DNA of 33,438 bases from Nitrospirae bacterium CG02_land_8_20_14_3_00_41_53 (GTDB taxonomy: Bacteria; Nitrospirota; Thermodesulfovibrionia; Thermodesulfovibrionales; SM23-35): assembly GCA_002780895.1 (NCBI GenBank), contig PEUB01000098.1, positions 1-33,438 of the forward strand, given 5' to 3'. The notes below the pieces were generated by a model. That model was not told the origin of the DNA. It saw only the letters and a program-made list of their open reading frames with translations, and did no database searches. Made by a program: the position numbers and the translations under genes. The first letter of the stretch is position 1. Each line of letters starts with the position of its first letter. Below, piece by piece: positions 7,384 to 16,278 of the stretch.

Positions 7384-8349
7384 ATGGTTAATTTATTATG
7401 GCTACAAAGTGGTGGTTGCAACGGGGATACGATATCATTCCTTAACGCAGAGCAGCCACATGTACTTACCGCCCTGAAGATGCTTGATATAAATTTACTG
7501 TGGCATCCCTTTCTAAGTCTTGAAATAGGGGAAGATGTAGGGAAAATATTTGATAAATGTATTTCCAGAAAAACAAAACTTGATGTTTTAATAGTGGAAG
7601 GCGCTGTGATTTGCGGACCTGAAAATAGCGGGAAATTTTTTCTATTTAATGGTCGTCCGTTCAGGGAGTGGATAGAAAAGCTTGCTAAGGTTAGCCAGTA
7701 TACAATAGCAATTGGCACCTGTGCTGCCTTTGGCGGTATAGTAGCTGCCGGCGCTAATTTTATTGAGGCTACCGGTCTACAGTTCTTGAGGAAACAAAAA
7801 GGAGGGGCGCTGGGAAAGGATTACGTCTCGGGTTCAGGCCATCCGGTAGTCAACGTTCCTGGCTGTCCCTGTCATCCGGATTGGATAGTAGAGACGCTAA
7901 TGCGGTTAATAATGGGGAAATTAGGCGCCGGAGAATTGGATGAATTCAATCGTCCTAAGGCATTCTATAAAAAACTGGCCCATCATGGCTGTCCACGAAA
8001 TGAATTTTACGAATTTAAGGCTTCAGCCACTGAATATAGTCAACTGGGATGTCTTTTTGAATATCTGGGCTGTAAAGGAACATTATGTGAATCAGACTGT
8101 AATGAGCGTATGTGGCTGGGTCGTACAGGAAGTTGCACTCGAGCAGGTTTTCCATGTATTGCCTGTACCTCGCCGGATTTTCCAGATAGCTCTGTACCTT
8201 TCTTTGAGACCAGAAAGATAGGAGAGGTACCTGTTACATTGCCCCTTGATGTTCCTAAAGCCTGGTATGTGGGGATGGCCAGCTTAGCAAAACTTGCCAC
8301 TCCTGAGAGATTAAAGAAAAATGCAGTATCATTCAGAAGGGTAGATTAA
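7384..8349 (+). CDS. [NiFe] hydrogenase small subunit, cytosolic sensory/uptake (group 2-like)
   Basis: This 321-residue electron-transfer subunit starts directly with NLLWLQSGGCNGDTISFL and has no Tat signal, which places it in the cytoplasm as in group 2 (HupU/HoxB and cyanobacterial HupS) enzymes. Candidate cluster ligands are C12, C113 (GTCAAFGG), C161/C163 (PGCPCHPDW), H200/C203 (HHGCPRN), C223/C230, and C235, C239, C251, C258, C261. The second proximal-cluster Cys is replaced by Asp (C12-N-G-D15). A strong AGGAGG precedes the ATG. The large subunit follows after 10 bases and a PAS kinase comes next, so an H2-sensing role is likely. A catabolic uptake role remains possible. Confidence 0.92.
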   Translation: MVNLLWLQSGGCNGDTISFLNAEQPHVLTALKMLDINLLWHPFLSLEIGEDVGKIFDKCISRKTKLDVLIVEGAVICGPENSGKFFLFNGRPFREWIEKLAKVSQYTIAIGTCAAFGGIVAAGANFIEATGLQFLRKQKGGALGKDYVSGSGHPVVNVPGCPCHPDWIVETLMRLIMGKLGAGELDEFNRPKAFYKKLAHHGCPRNEFYEFKASATEYSQLGCLFEYLGCKGTLCESDCNERMWLGRTGSCTRAGFPCIACTSPDFPDSSVPFFETRKIGEVPVTLPLDVPKAWYVGMASLAKLATPERLKKNAVSFRRVD

Positions 8350-8359
8350 GGAGTTTAAG

Positions 8360-9823
8360 ATGTCTAAGACGATAAATATAAGTCCATTTAATAGAGTGGA
8401 AGGCGACCTGGAGATAACTATTGAGATTAAGGATGGAAAGGTGCAAAATGCCAGATCCAAGGGTGTGATGTTTAGAGGGTTTGAAATCTTGTTAAAGGGA
8501 AGAGATCCTATGGATGCCATAGTATTTACTCCAAGGATCTGTGGAATCTGTGGTGCATCACATGGAGTAGCAAGCTCGACAGCCATAAAGAATGCATGGA
8601 ACTCTGCGATGCCTGATAATGCATATAGGGTAAAAAATATTGTCATGGCAATCGAGATTCTTATGAGTCATATTACACATTTCTATATCTTATTTGCCCC
8701 TGATTTGACCAATAAAAAATATTCACCTCATCCAGACTATCCTGAGATTGTAAAGCGTTTTCTTCCTTTTAAGGGCGCATCTTATTTAAAGGCTCTTAAG
8801 GCTCGTTCAAGTATGTTAGAGCTTATGGGAGTATTTGCAGGCAAGTGGCCAAATACACTTATCTTCCAGCCGGGAGGAGTTACCTGCAGTATCAGTATTT
8901 CACGCCAAATTAAGGCCCTGGGACTATTGAGGGAGTTACAGGATTACATAGAAAAAAGTTTACTGGGTTGCGAGATTGATAGATGGCTGGAGAATAAGAG
9001 CTTAGCTGACCTGGAGAAGTGGTTGACAGAATCAAACCACCAGGACAGCGACATTGGGACTTATGTTAGGTATTCGAGAGAAATAGGATTGGATAAAATT
9101 GGTAAAGGTCCGGGTAAATTTCTGTCTTATGGAGCATATAAACTTCCTGAGGGAAAAAACTGGCTTTCCAGCGGGTACTATGACAGGGATTTTTACCCAT
9201 TTAACCAGGAGAAGATAACTGAATATATCAAGTATTCCTTCCTAAAAGGCTACAAGGGAGGACTACATCCTTCTGAAGGGATTACCGAACCTGATCCGGA
9301 TAAGGGAGGGGCTTACAGTTGGTCTAAATCTCCGCGCTATGATGACAACACAGTAGAGGTAGGGCCTCTGGCCAGGATGATACTGGATAAAGACCTCCTG
9401 ATCTATGATATATTTAGTAAAAGAGGTTCAAGCGTTTTCTTAAGGGCTTTGGCAAGGCTTCATGAGGCGGTGAGGTTGGCAAGACAGGTTGGAATCTGGA
9501 TAAGAGAGATAGACGCGTATAAGCCATTCCATAAAAAGCCTTTGGTGCATACAGAGGCAAAAGGAATAGGTCTTATTGAGGCGGCAAGAGGGGCGCTTGG
9601 TCACTGGATAGCCATTAAGGACGGTAAGATTGAAAGATATCAGGTAATAACCCCTACTGCATGGAACCTTTCTCCTAAGGATTTTTTTGATCAGCACGGG
9701 ACATGTGAGCAAGCCTTGAACGGGACTATAGTTGAGGATGAGGATAATCCGGTAGAGGTCGGGCATGTGATAAGATCCTTTGATCCCTGCCTTGTATGCA
9801 CTGTTCATACAATAAAGAGGTAG
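8360..9823 (+). CDS. [NiFe] hydrogenase large subunit lacking a maturation tail
   Basis: This is the catalytic subunit binding the Ni-Fe(CN)2CO centre. The N-terminal ligand motif is RICGICGASH (C61, C64) and the C-terminal motif is DPCLVCTVH (C477, C480, H483). Only four residues (TIKR) follow the last His. Ordinary NiFe hydrogenases carry about 15 or more residues here that an endopeptidase removes after nickel insertion, whereas H2-sensing enzymes (HoxC, HupV) are made without that tail. The gene starts after an AAGGAG site 10 bases downstream of the small subunit. No hyp maturation genes are in the window, so cofactor assembly must be encoded elsewhere. At 487 residues it is a typical group 2 length. 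Confidence 0.93.
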   Translation: MSKTINISPFNRVEGDLEITIEIKDGKVQNARSKGVMFRGFEILLKGRDPMDAIVFTPRICGICGASHGVASSTAIKNAWNSAMPDNAYRVKNIVMAIEILMSHITHFYILFAPDLTNKKYSPHPDYPEIVKRFLPFKGASYLKALKARSSMLELMGVFAGKWPNTLIFQPGGVTCSISISRQIKALGLLRELQDYIEKSLLGCEIDRWLENKSLADLEKWLTESNHQDSDIGTYVRYSREIGLDKIGKGPGKFLSYGAYKLPEGKNWLSSGYYDRDFYPFNQEKITEYIKYSFLKGYKGGLHPSEGITEPDPDKGGAYSWSKSPRYDDNTVEVGPLARMILDKDLLIYDIFSKRGSSVFLRALARLHEAVRLARQVGIWIREIDAYKPFHKKPLVHTEAKGIGLIEAARGALGHWIAIKDGKIERYQVITPTAWNLSPKDFFDQHGTCEQALNGTIVEDEDNPVEVGHVIRSFDPCLVCTVHTIKR

Positions 9824-9844
9824 GCATGATCACATGGTACGGAA

Positions 9845-11083
9845 ATGAATTTTCAGAGAAAGAATAAATGGGTATATGAGAATATTGTCAAAGGAATTGA
9901 CGAAGAGATTCTGCTTATCTCAAAAGATTACAAAATTGTCTGGGCAAGTCAAAAATCAATAGACATTTACGGACCTGAAATTATTAATAAGCGTTGTTAT
10001 TATGTAACACACGGTCTTGACTTTCCATGCCAGGGACCTTTTGATATATGTCCAATATATAATGTTTTAGCCACAGGAAAATCCAGTTCCGCAACCCACA
10101 TCCATTCCGGCATACATGATGGTAGTAGTCAACATCATGTATTAATTAATGTATATCCAATAAGAAACGGACATGATGAAATTACACGTTTTGTCCACAT
10201 TGCCAAAGATGTCACTGACAATGTAATCCACCGGCAGATGGAAGAGAAAATGTGGCAGGAAATCATACAAGCTATAGATCGAATTTATGCAGAGTTGGTG
10301 GATAACCAAATGAAGATAGAAAAGTCTAAAACAGAACTAGAGGGAAGGACAGCCGAGTTGGAAAGGAGCAGCTTAGAGTTAATAAAAACTCAGGAGCGCC
10401 TCATTCGGACTGAAAAATTGGCTGCCATAGGGCAGTTGGCTGCCGGTGTAGCTCATGAACTGAGGAATCCTTTAGGGGTAATTAAAAACTCAGCTTACTA
10501 TTTAAAAGAAGAGATCAGCAAAGGTGGTCTAATAGCAAAAGATCCGAGTATTTCTGAGTTTCTTGATATTATAGAGAATGAGATAAGTCTCTCTGCCAAG
10601 ATTATCAGAGACTTGCTGAACTTTTCTCTGACCTCAAAATTAGTGGTTAAGCCATATGATATAAATAAAATTATTAAATATGCCCTATCGGTTACCAAGA
10701 CACCGGAGAATATCAAAGTAGAGATGAATCTAAAACCTAACCTCAAGAAGGCTATGGTTGACCATTATCAAATAAGACAGGCCTTTAATAATCTGATCTT
10801 AAATGCCTGTCAATCCATGGAAGTGGGTGGAAGATTAACAATAACCAGCCGGGAGGATGAAAGGTTTATTGAGGTCGAATTTAAAGATACTGGTTGTGGA
10901 ATTAAAGAAGAAGACCAGAAGAAGATATTTGATCCACTTTTTACTACTAAGGCCAAGGGTATTGGATTAGGGCTGGCAGTTACCCATGGAATTATTGAGA
11001 GACATGAAGGACAAATAAAACTAAAAAGTGAGTTTGGAAAAGGCGCCACATTTGTTGTCAGGCTGCCTATGGCTGAAGGGTGA
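9845..11083 (+). CDS. PAS-domain sensor histidine kinase, probable partner of the H2-sensing hydrogenase
   Basis: An N-terminal PAS domain (about 10-125) is followed by a coiled coil (about 130-190), a HisKA domain with phospho-acceptor H204 (AAGVAHELRNPLG), and an HATPase_c domain with N box (FNNLILNACQS), G1 (DTGCGI) and G2 (GIGLGLAV). No membrane span is seen. The PAS domain holds a compact Cys/His set, C51-YYVTH56GLDFPC62-QGPFDIC69, which could bind a metal or Fe-S centre. The gene begins 21 bases after the hydrogenase large subunit, the order used by HupUV-HupT and HoxBC-HoxJ systems, where the hydrogenase controls autophosphorylation of the kinase. Role as an H2-signal transmitter is inferred from context. 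Confidence 0.88.
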   Translation: MNFQRKNKWVYENIVKGIDEEILLISKDYKIVWASQKSIDIYGPEIINKRCYYVTHGLDFPCQGPFDICPIYNVLATGKSSSATHIHSGIHDGSSQHHVLINVYPIRNGHDEITRFVHIAKDVTDNVIHRQMEEKMWQEIIQAIDRIYAELVDNQMKIEKSKTELEGRTAELERSSLELIKTQERLIRTEKLAAIGQLAAGVAHELRNPLGVIKNSAYYLKEEISKGGLIAKDPSISEFLDIIENEISLSAKIIRDLLNFSLTSKLVVKPYDINKIIKYALSVTKTPENIKVEMNLKPNLKKAMVDHYQIRQAFNNLILNACQSMEVGGRLTITSREDERFIEVEFKDTGCGIKEEDQKKIFDPLFTTKAKGIGLGLAVTHGIIERHEGQIKLKSEFGKGATFVVRLPMAEG

Positions 11084-11088
11084 GAGCG

Positions 11089-11151
11089 ATGAACGAAAAG
11101 ACATGCAAAAGATGTTGGACTGATATGGGAAAGAGGAAATATCATGAATAA
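11089..11151 (+). CDS. 20-residue micro-ORF with a CxxC motif between kinase and regulator
   Basis: The ORF reads MNEKTCKRCWTDMGKRKYHE. It starts 5 bases after the kinase stop and ends 8 bases into the start of the next gene (ATGAATAA overlap), so it bridges the only gap in the operon. The CKRC motif and C-terminal HE are notable for such a short peptide. A weak GAGAG site precedes it. It may be a coupling device or a remnant; no family is recognised. Confidence 0.3.
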   Translation: MNEKTCKRCWTDMGKRKYHE

Positions 11152-13080
11152 TAAAGTCGATGCTTTGACAAGCTCAATACCAAATATCCTGATTATTGAC
11201 GATGATAAAGGCATGTGCAAAACCCTTTCGCATATACTTGAACTGGATGGATACAGAATCTCAACAGCAATACTGCCAATGATGGAGCGGCCTTAATAAA
11301 AGGTGACTCATTTAATATAGCTATATTGGATATAAGACTTCCGGATATAGATGGGGTAGAACTATTGGAAATCATTAAAAAGACAGATCCGGATTTAAGC
11401 ATAATCATGATAACGGCTTATGCCAGCACAGAAAATGCTATTAAGGCATTGAACAGAGGTGTAGACGCCTTTGTTACCAAACCTTTTGACATAGAAGAAC
11501 TAAGGGCTTTAGTTAAAAAGTCTATAGACAAGCAGATGCTAACAAAAGAGAAGCAGAGATTGGGGAAGGAGTTAAAAGAGTCTCTGGAAAAATACAGGGA
11601 ACTATTTGAAAGTATAAATGATGCAGTAGCCGTATTTATGATCCCTGATGGTAAACTCAGCATTTATAATAAAAGATTTATCGGATTGTTTGGCTATTCC
11701 GAGCAGGAGTTGAAGGATAAAGGATTTTCAGATTTTGTCCATCCGGAAGATCTACCCGCGGCTATGAAACGGTTCGAGGAAAGAATAGCTGGGAAACCAG
11801 TAGGAGATATTTATGAGATTAAGGTTTTAAACAAAAAGGGAGAAGTATTTTTCCTCGAAGTTGGTGACCGCCCCTATTTTCAAAAAGGAAATATTTTTGG
11901 TGTTGAAGTCATCATGAGAGATGTCAGCGAAAGGAAAAAAATTGAGGAGCAGCTCATCCAATCCGAGAAGCTGAGAGTTATGGGTCAGATGGCTTCAGGG
12001 GTTGCACATGATTTCAACAACATCTTAGCCATCATCTTGGGTAATACAGAGTTACTTGCCAGGCAGGTGGATACATTAAATCCTGAACAGATAAAAAAAC
12101 AGCTCAAAGTAATCGAAACTGCTGCGTTAGATGCTGGTGAGGCTGTAAAACGTCTTCAGGAGTTTACCAGGATAAGGGTGGATAAAGCATTTTCAATAGT
12201 GGATATCAATGAGATCATTGTAGAAGTGAAAGAGATGTCCAAACCCCGCTGGAAAGATCAGGCCCAGGAAGTGGGCATTAATATCGAGTTAATATCCATA
12301 TTAGAAAAGGATTTGCCACATATTATGGGAAGCCCCTCAGAATTAAGGGAGGTCTTAACCAATATGATCTTCAACTCAATTGATGCCATGCCTGAAGGAG
12401 GTAAGATTACCATTGAGACAAGAGCCATTAATGAGGAAGTGCAGATACTTGTAACTGATACCGGAATAGGCATATCTAAAGAAGTGAAAAAAAAGATTTT
12501 TGATCCATTTTTTACTACTAAAGGTGCCATAAGCGATGGATTGGGATTGAGCATTGCCTATAGTATTATCACCAGACATGGGGGAACTATAGAGGTCGAG
12601 ACCAAAGAAGGAAAAGGCGCTGCCTTTATAATAAATTTACCTGTCCCGGCGGAACTCAAAGAAAAAGTGGGAAAGCATATTACGACCAGAGAGGTTAAGA
12701 CTGCCAATATCCTGGTGATAGATGACGAAGAAATGGTCCGGAATATTTTAGGGAGCTTGCTTATCCAGGGAGGGCATAATGTTTATAAGGCTTCTTCTGG
12801 AAAAGAAGGGTTGGATATTTTTGATAACGAGGCGATTGATCTGGTTTTTACTGATGTGGGCATGCCCGGGATGAGCGGCTGGAAGGTGGCTAAATCAATA
12901 AAGGCAAAAGATCCCAGTATACCTGTAGCCTTGATTACCGGCTGGGGTATCCAGATAGATGATGAAAAGATGAAAGAAAGCGGTGCAGATCTTATATTAA
13001 ATAAACCCTTTAAAATGAATCAGGTTTTAGATCTGGTTGCAGAGGCGATGGACATAAAGAAAAGATTAAGCTCAATTTGA
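11144..13080 (+). pseudogene. Hybrid response regulator / PAS histidine kinase / receiver, frameshifted in the first receiver
   Basis: From the ATG at 11144, translation gives a receiver start (IPNILIIDDDKGMCKTLSHILELDGYRISTA) and then shifts frame near 11266-11269 and hits TAATAA. In the other frame the receiver resumes at 11269 as NTANDGAALIKGDSFNIAIL, followed by DIRLPDIDG with the phospho-acceptor Asp and TKPFDIEEL. One missing base restores the whole domain. Downstream the frame is intact: a PAS domain (ELFESINDAVAVF to RDVSERKK), a HisKA with ASGVAHDFNNILA, an HATPase domain, and a C-terminal receiver (NILVIDDEE, FTDVGMPG, LNKPF). There is no DNA-binding domain, so output is by phosphorelay. 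It could be a real mutation, an assembly error or a recoding site. Without the shift, residual translation from 11326 would lack half a receiver. Confidence 0.85.
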
Positions 13081-13109
13081 CTTAAAGTCATCTGCTCAGA
13101 CTTAATCTT
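13062..13109. terminator. Possible bidirectional terminator between convergent genes
   Basis: Nine-base perfect arms AAGATTAAG (13062-13070) and CTTAATCTT (13101-13109) enclose a smaller palindrome, TGACTTAAAGTCA at 13078-13090. The structure spans the ends of the hybrid kinase and the deacetylase gene. The stems are AT-rich and no T-run is clear, so the call is weak. Confidence 0.25.
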
Positions 13110-14055
13110 CTAACATCTCTTCAATAGTAATCAATACCGATTCACTTAATGCATGAAGATTATACCCGCCTTCAAGGGCAAATATAAAAGGCAGAAACGT
13201 GTGAGGTGTGACAGGCGAACATTTAAGAATTCCTCTAACTATATTTTGTATTCCTTCATTTGTTACATTTATATCTGAAAGGGGGTCTTTTGAATGAATG
13301 TCATAGCCTGCAGAGATGAGGATTATATCAGGACTGAAGTTCCTGACAAGGCCTGGCATGATATCATGATAGGCAGAGAAGTAATCCTTATCTCCTGAGC
13401 CATACTGCATAGGGATATTATAAGTAAAGCCTTCTCCTTTGCCTTTTCCTCTTTCCGAATCTCTTCCTGTCCCGGGATAATGTGGATACTGATGTGTGCT
13501 GAAATAAAAAACCGCGTCATCTTCTTCGAATATGTGCTGGGTGCCGTTTCCATGATGGACATCAAAATCAATGATAAAGACCTTTTTATATCCAATCTTC
13601 TGTGCATATCTGGCGCCAACAGCAATATTATTGAATATGCAAAAGCCCATAGCCCTGTTTGCCTCAGCATGATGACCTGGCGGCCTTACATTGCAGAACG
13701 CCCTTTCTATCCCACCTTTTTTACATCTATCTATCGCTTCAATAACAGCGCCTGCGGCAAACATTGCTGCCTCAAACGAGTTATCCGAAATGTATGTGTC
13801 AGGGTCATAATAACCTTTAAAGGTCTTGACATTATCGAAATATTTTTTGGTGTGAACACTTAGTAGAACACTTAGTATATCATCTTCATCTGCGCGTCGA
13901 GGCTTTATATGTATTAGATTATTCCAGATATCTGAATTTTTTAGTGCATCTAATATTTTTATAAGCCTTTGGGGAGATTCTGGATGGCCAGCAGGCATTT
14001 CATGTTTGAGGAATATATCATCATAAACAAATCCGACTTTTTTCATATAGAACAT
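13102..14055 (-). CDS. Histone deacetylase-superfamily (AcuC/HDAC-like) deacetylase
   Basis: This 317-residue arginase-fold Zn deacetylase carries the full signature set: HPESPQRL near the start, VRPPGHHAE (124-131) with the paired catalytic histidines, DFDVHHGNGTQ (163-173) with Zn-binding Asp and His, STHQYPHYPGTG, SAGYDIHSKDPL with the third metal Asp, and LEGGYNL with the catalytic Tyr. Substrates of bacterial members include acetylated proteins such as acetyl-CoA synthetase, and acetylpolyamines. The ATG at 14055 has an AGG 8 bases upstream; the ATG at 14046 has none. It is convergent with the H2-sensor operon and stands alone on its strand before a repeat-rich gap. Confidence 0.92.
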   Translation of the reverse strand: MFYMKKVGFVYDDIFLKHEMPAGHPESPQRLIKILDALKNSDIWNNLIHIKPRRADEDDILSVLLSVHTKKYFDNVKTFKGYYDPDTYISDNSFEAAMFAAGAVIEAIDRCKKGGIERAFCNVRPPGHHAEANRAMGFCIFNNIAVGARYAQKIGYKKVFIIDFDVHHGNGTQHIFEEDDAVFYFSTHQYPHYPGTGRDSERGKGKGEGFTYNIPMQYGSGDKDYFSAYHDIMPGLVRNFSPDIILISAGYDIHSKDPLSDINVTNEGIQNIVRGILKCSPVTPHTFLPFIFALEGGYNLHALSESVLITIEEMLED

Positions 14056-14137
14056 TAGAACCTAATTTGAACGGGTTTTTTTATTTTTACCCTTATTATT
14101 TAAAGTACTATGAAAAATGTTAACCACCCACTAAGTG

Positions 14138-14201
14138 GTCATTCCCGCTTGTCGGGAATCCTTCTATAAACAAAGAAAGATTCCGGACAAGCCAGAATGA
14201 C
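14138..14201. repeat. Palindromic dispersed repeat, second family (GTCATTCCCG type)
   Basis: The left arm GTCATTCCCGCTTGTCGGGA (14138-14157) pairs with the right arm starting GATTCCGGACAAGCC and ending GAATGAC (14179-14201), with a 17-base AT-rich loop. Similar repeats are common in many environmental bacterial genomes as stand-alone intergenic palindromes. Confidence 0.85.
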
Positions 14202-14275
14202 AGAACAAGAATCGCTCGATTTAGGTAGAAATTAGTTTTCTTCAAATTCTTTTTTAAAAAATATGGACTCTGTTG

Positions 14276-14301
14276 CCCCTCTTTTTAAAAGAGGGGATAG
14301 G
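14276..14301. repeat. Palindromic CCCC/GGGG element copy
   Basis: Arms CCCCTCTTTT and AAAAGAGGGG meet at a single T (14276-14296), then ATAGGG. It lies downstream of the formate-tetrahydrofolate ligase gene. Confidence 0.85.
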
Positions 14302-14343
14302 GAGATTTTGTGAATAACAAATACATAATACATAATTATAAAA

Positions 14344-14384
14344 TTCCCCCTCACCCCCCTTTGCTAAAGGGGGGATTTGAGAGG
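14344..14384. repeat. Palindromic CCCC/GGGG element copy just after fhs
   Basis: Arms CCCCCCTTT and AAAGGGGGG flank GCT at 14354-14374, with ATTCCCCCTCA upstream and ATTTGAGAGG downstream. It ends about 10 bases from the fhs stop and could form a hairpin in the mRNA, without a T-run. Confidence 0.9.
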
Positions 14385-14393
14385 CTATCACTC

Positions 14394-16166
14394 TTAAAAC
14401 AAACCTTTCACTTTACCGGTTTTTACATCTACATCGACGCGCCGGTAAGCGGGGTCGGATGATGTCCCCGGCATGAGGCTGATATTCCCTGCTACAGGAC
14501 AGATAAACCTGGCTCCTCCATATATAAGAAAGTCGCGAATGCGAAGTGTCCAGCCGTTTGGCACACCCTTAATTGCAGGGTCATCAGAGAGAGAGAGATG
14601 GGTCTTTACCATCATTGTAGCATAATCTTTAAATTTTGGATCCTTCTCAAACTTCTCGGCCTTTGCTCCTGCCTCTCGGGAAGTGGTTACTCCATCAGCC
14701 CCGTAAACCTCCCTGGCGATGAGCTCGATACGTTTACGAAGAGGAGTATCCATATCATAAAGAAATTTAAAGTTTACCCTGTCATTACATGCATCCAGAA
14801 CTGCATCAGCCAGCTCAAGTGCACCTTCGCCTCCATACTGCCAGTGCTGTGATACAGCAACACGTGCACCGGCAGCCTCGCACATCTTCCTTGTCAGCTT
14901 AACCTCCTCCTCCGTATCATTGTGGAATCGGTTTATGCAGACAACAGGGTTTATACCTGCCTTCTTAACCGTATTTATATGATGTATTACATTTGTCATT
15001 CCATCTTCAAGCCATGCAAGATTTTCCTTAAAATATTCTTTTGGAATCGGTCTGCCTGGAACTACTGGTGGTGCACCAGCATTAACACCATGATGCTTCA
15101 ATGCCCTTATAGTAGCTGTAATCACCGAGACATTTGGAATGTTCCCTGAATAGCGACACTTTACATTCCAGAACTTCTCAAAACCTATATCAGCACCAAA
15201 ACCAGACTCAGTAATATGATAATCAGCTAACTTAAGACACATCTTGTCGGCCACGACAGATGACTGACCGACAGCAATATTGGCAAAAGGCCCTGCATGA
15301 ACAAAACAGGGCTGGCCCTCAATAGATTGAAGCAAATTGGGATTTATGGCATTACGCATCCATGCAGTCATAGCACCGGCAACCTCGAGGTCTTCTGTAG
15401 TTACAGGGTTACCCTGTTTGTCGTATGCTACGACAATACCACCTATCCTTTTTCTGAAATCTGCAAGATCACTGAAGATTGCGAGTATGGCCATAACCTC
15501 TGAAGAGACAGCTATACCGAATTTAGATTGCATCGTAAAGCCATCCATCTTGCCGCCTATACCGATGACGATGTTGCGAAGTGCCTGGGCACAAAAATCA
15601 ATAACCCAGCCCATTTCAACATTCCTGGGGTCTATATTAAGACGTTTCAGGTTTCTCTTCGATAGCTGTTCATCATTATAGTTAGACTCATGCTGCATCC
15701 TCGCAGTTAATGCAACCATAGCAAGATTATGTGCATTCATGACAGCGTTTATGTCACCTGTCAGTCCAAGTGAGAATTCTGTGAGGGGGATACACTGTGA
15801 TAAACCGCCTCCTGCTGCAGAACCTTTGATATTCATAGTTGGTCCACCCGAAGGTTGACGGATACATGCAGTGACTTTTTTACCGCGTTTACCCATTCCC
15901 TGAAGAAGTCCCATGGTTGTAGTGGATTTTCCCTCTCCGAGAGGGGTTGGAGTTATGGCTGTTACTTCAATGAATTTCCCATCAGGCCTATCCTTTAGCC
16001 TTTCTAAAACCTGTGCATAATCAACCTTTGCAATATAATGCCCGTAAGGCAGGAGTTCATCATTTTCGATACCTAATTCATCAGCTAATTGCTGAGATGT
16101 CTTCATCGTCTTTTCCGCTGCTTCTGCAATTTCCCAATCTGCATGTTTGGTTGGATCAATCGGCAT
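14394..16166 (-). CDS. fhs: Formate-tetrahydrofolate ligase
   Basis: This enzyme joins formate to tetrahydrofolate using ATP to give 10-formyl-THF, an early step of the methyl branch of the Wood-Ljungdahl pathway and a C1 donor route. The P-loop is TPLGEGKST (74-82), followed by [19 protein letters not shown] and [14 protein letters not shown], and the late segments [14 protein letters not shown] and [10 protein letters not shown]. At 590 residues it is slightly longer than the ~555-560 of well-studied enzymes. AGGAGG precedes the ATG. Formate dehydrogenase genes lie upstream on the same strand with one small gene between, so formate made or used by the dehydrogenase can be exchanged with the folate pool. 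Confidence 0.97.
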   Translation of the reverse strand: MPIDPTKHADWEIAEAAEKTMKTSQQLADELGIENDELLPYGHYIAKVDYAQVLERLKDRPDGKFIEVTAITPTPLGEGKSTTTMGLLQGMGKRGKKVTACIRQPSGGPTMNIKGSAAGGGLSQCIPLTEFSLGLTGDINAVMNAHNLAMVALTARMQHESNYNDEQLSKRNLKRLNIDPRNVEMGWVIDFCAQALRNIVIGIGGKMDGFTMQSKFGIAVSSEVMAILAIFSDLADFRKRIGGIVVAYDKQGNPVTTEDLEVAGAMTAWMRNAINPNLLQSIEGQPCFVHAGPFANIAVGQSSVVADKMCLKLADYHITESGFGADIGFEKFWNVKCRYSGNIPNVSVITATIRALKHHGVNAGAPPVVPGRPIPKEYFKENLAWLEDGMTNVIHHINTVKKAGINPVVCINRFHNDTEEEVKLTRKMCEAAGARVAVSQHWQYGGEGALELADAVLDACNDRVNFKFLYDMDTPLRKRIELIAREVYGADGVTTSREAGAKAEKFEKDPKFKDYATMMVKTHLSLSDDPAIKGVPNGWTLRIRDFLIYGGARFICPVAGNISLMPGTSSDPAYRRVDVDVKTGKVKGLF

Positions 16167-16189
16167 TTTAAAAATCCTCCTTTTAAAAA

Positions 16190-16277
16190 TAGTGTTAAGT
16201 GTAAGTGAAAGTGAAATTCCTGAAAATTCTTAATACATCAACTTAAACTTACACATACACTTACACTTTGCACTTAC
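16190..16277. repeat. Imperfect inverted repeat between the cNMP-domain gene and fhs
   Basis: The left part (about 16190-16215) reads AGTGTTAAGTGTAAGTGAAA and continues AGTG. The right part (about 16240-16277) has ACTTACACATACACTTACAC, TTTGCACTTAC. The two halves are near complements built from AAGTGTAAGTG units. It may be a hairpin in the intergenic RNA or a dispersed short repeat; function unknown. Confidence 0.5.
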
Positions 16278-16278
16278 C

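Larger units (their letters stand above)
14056..14393. other. 338-base gene-free region made largely of repeats
   Basis: No coding region is convincing here. It holds one palindrome of a second family (14138-14201) and two copies of the CCCC/GGGG element (14276-14301 and 14344-14384). The part nearest the deacetylase (14056-14130) must contain that gene's promoter, but I see no clear -35/-10 pair. Confidence 0.7.

Noticed and set aside
14276-14384. Palindromes after fhs as rho-independent terminators
   Set aside because: Stems are strong, but no T-run follows on the minus strand and the same elements lie inside genes that must be transcribed through.
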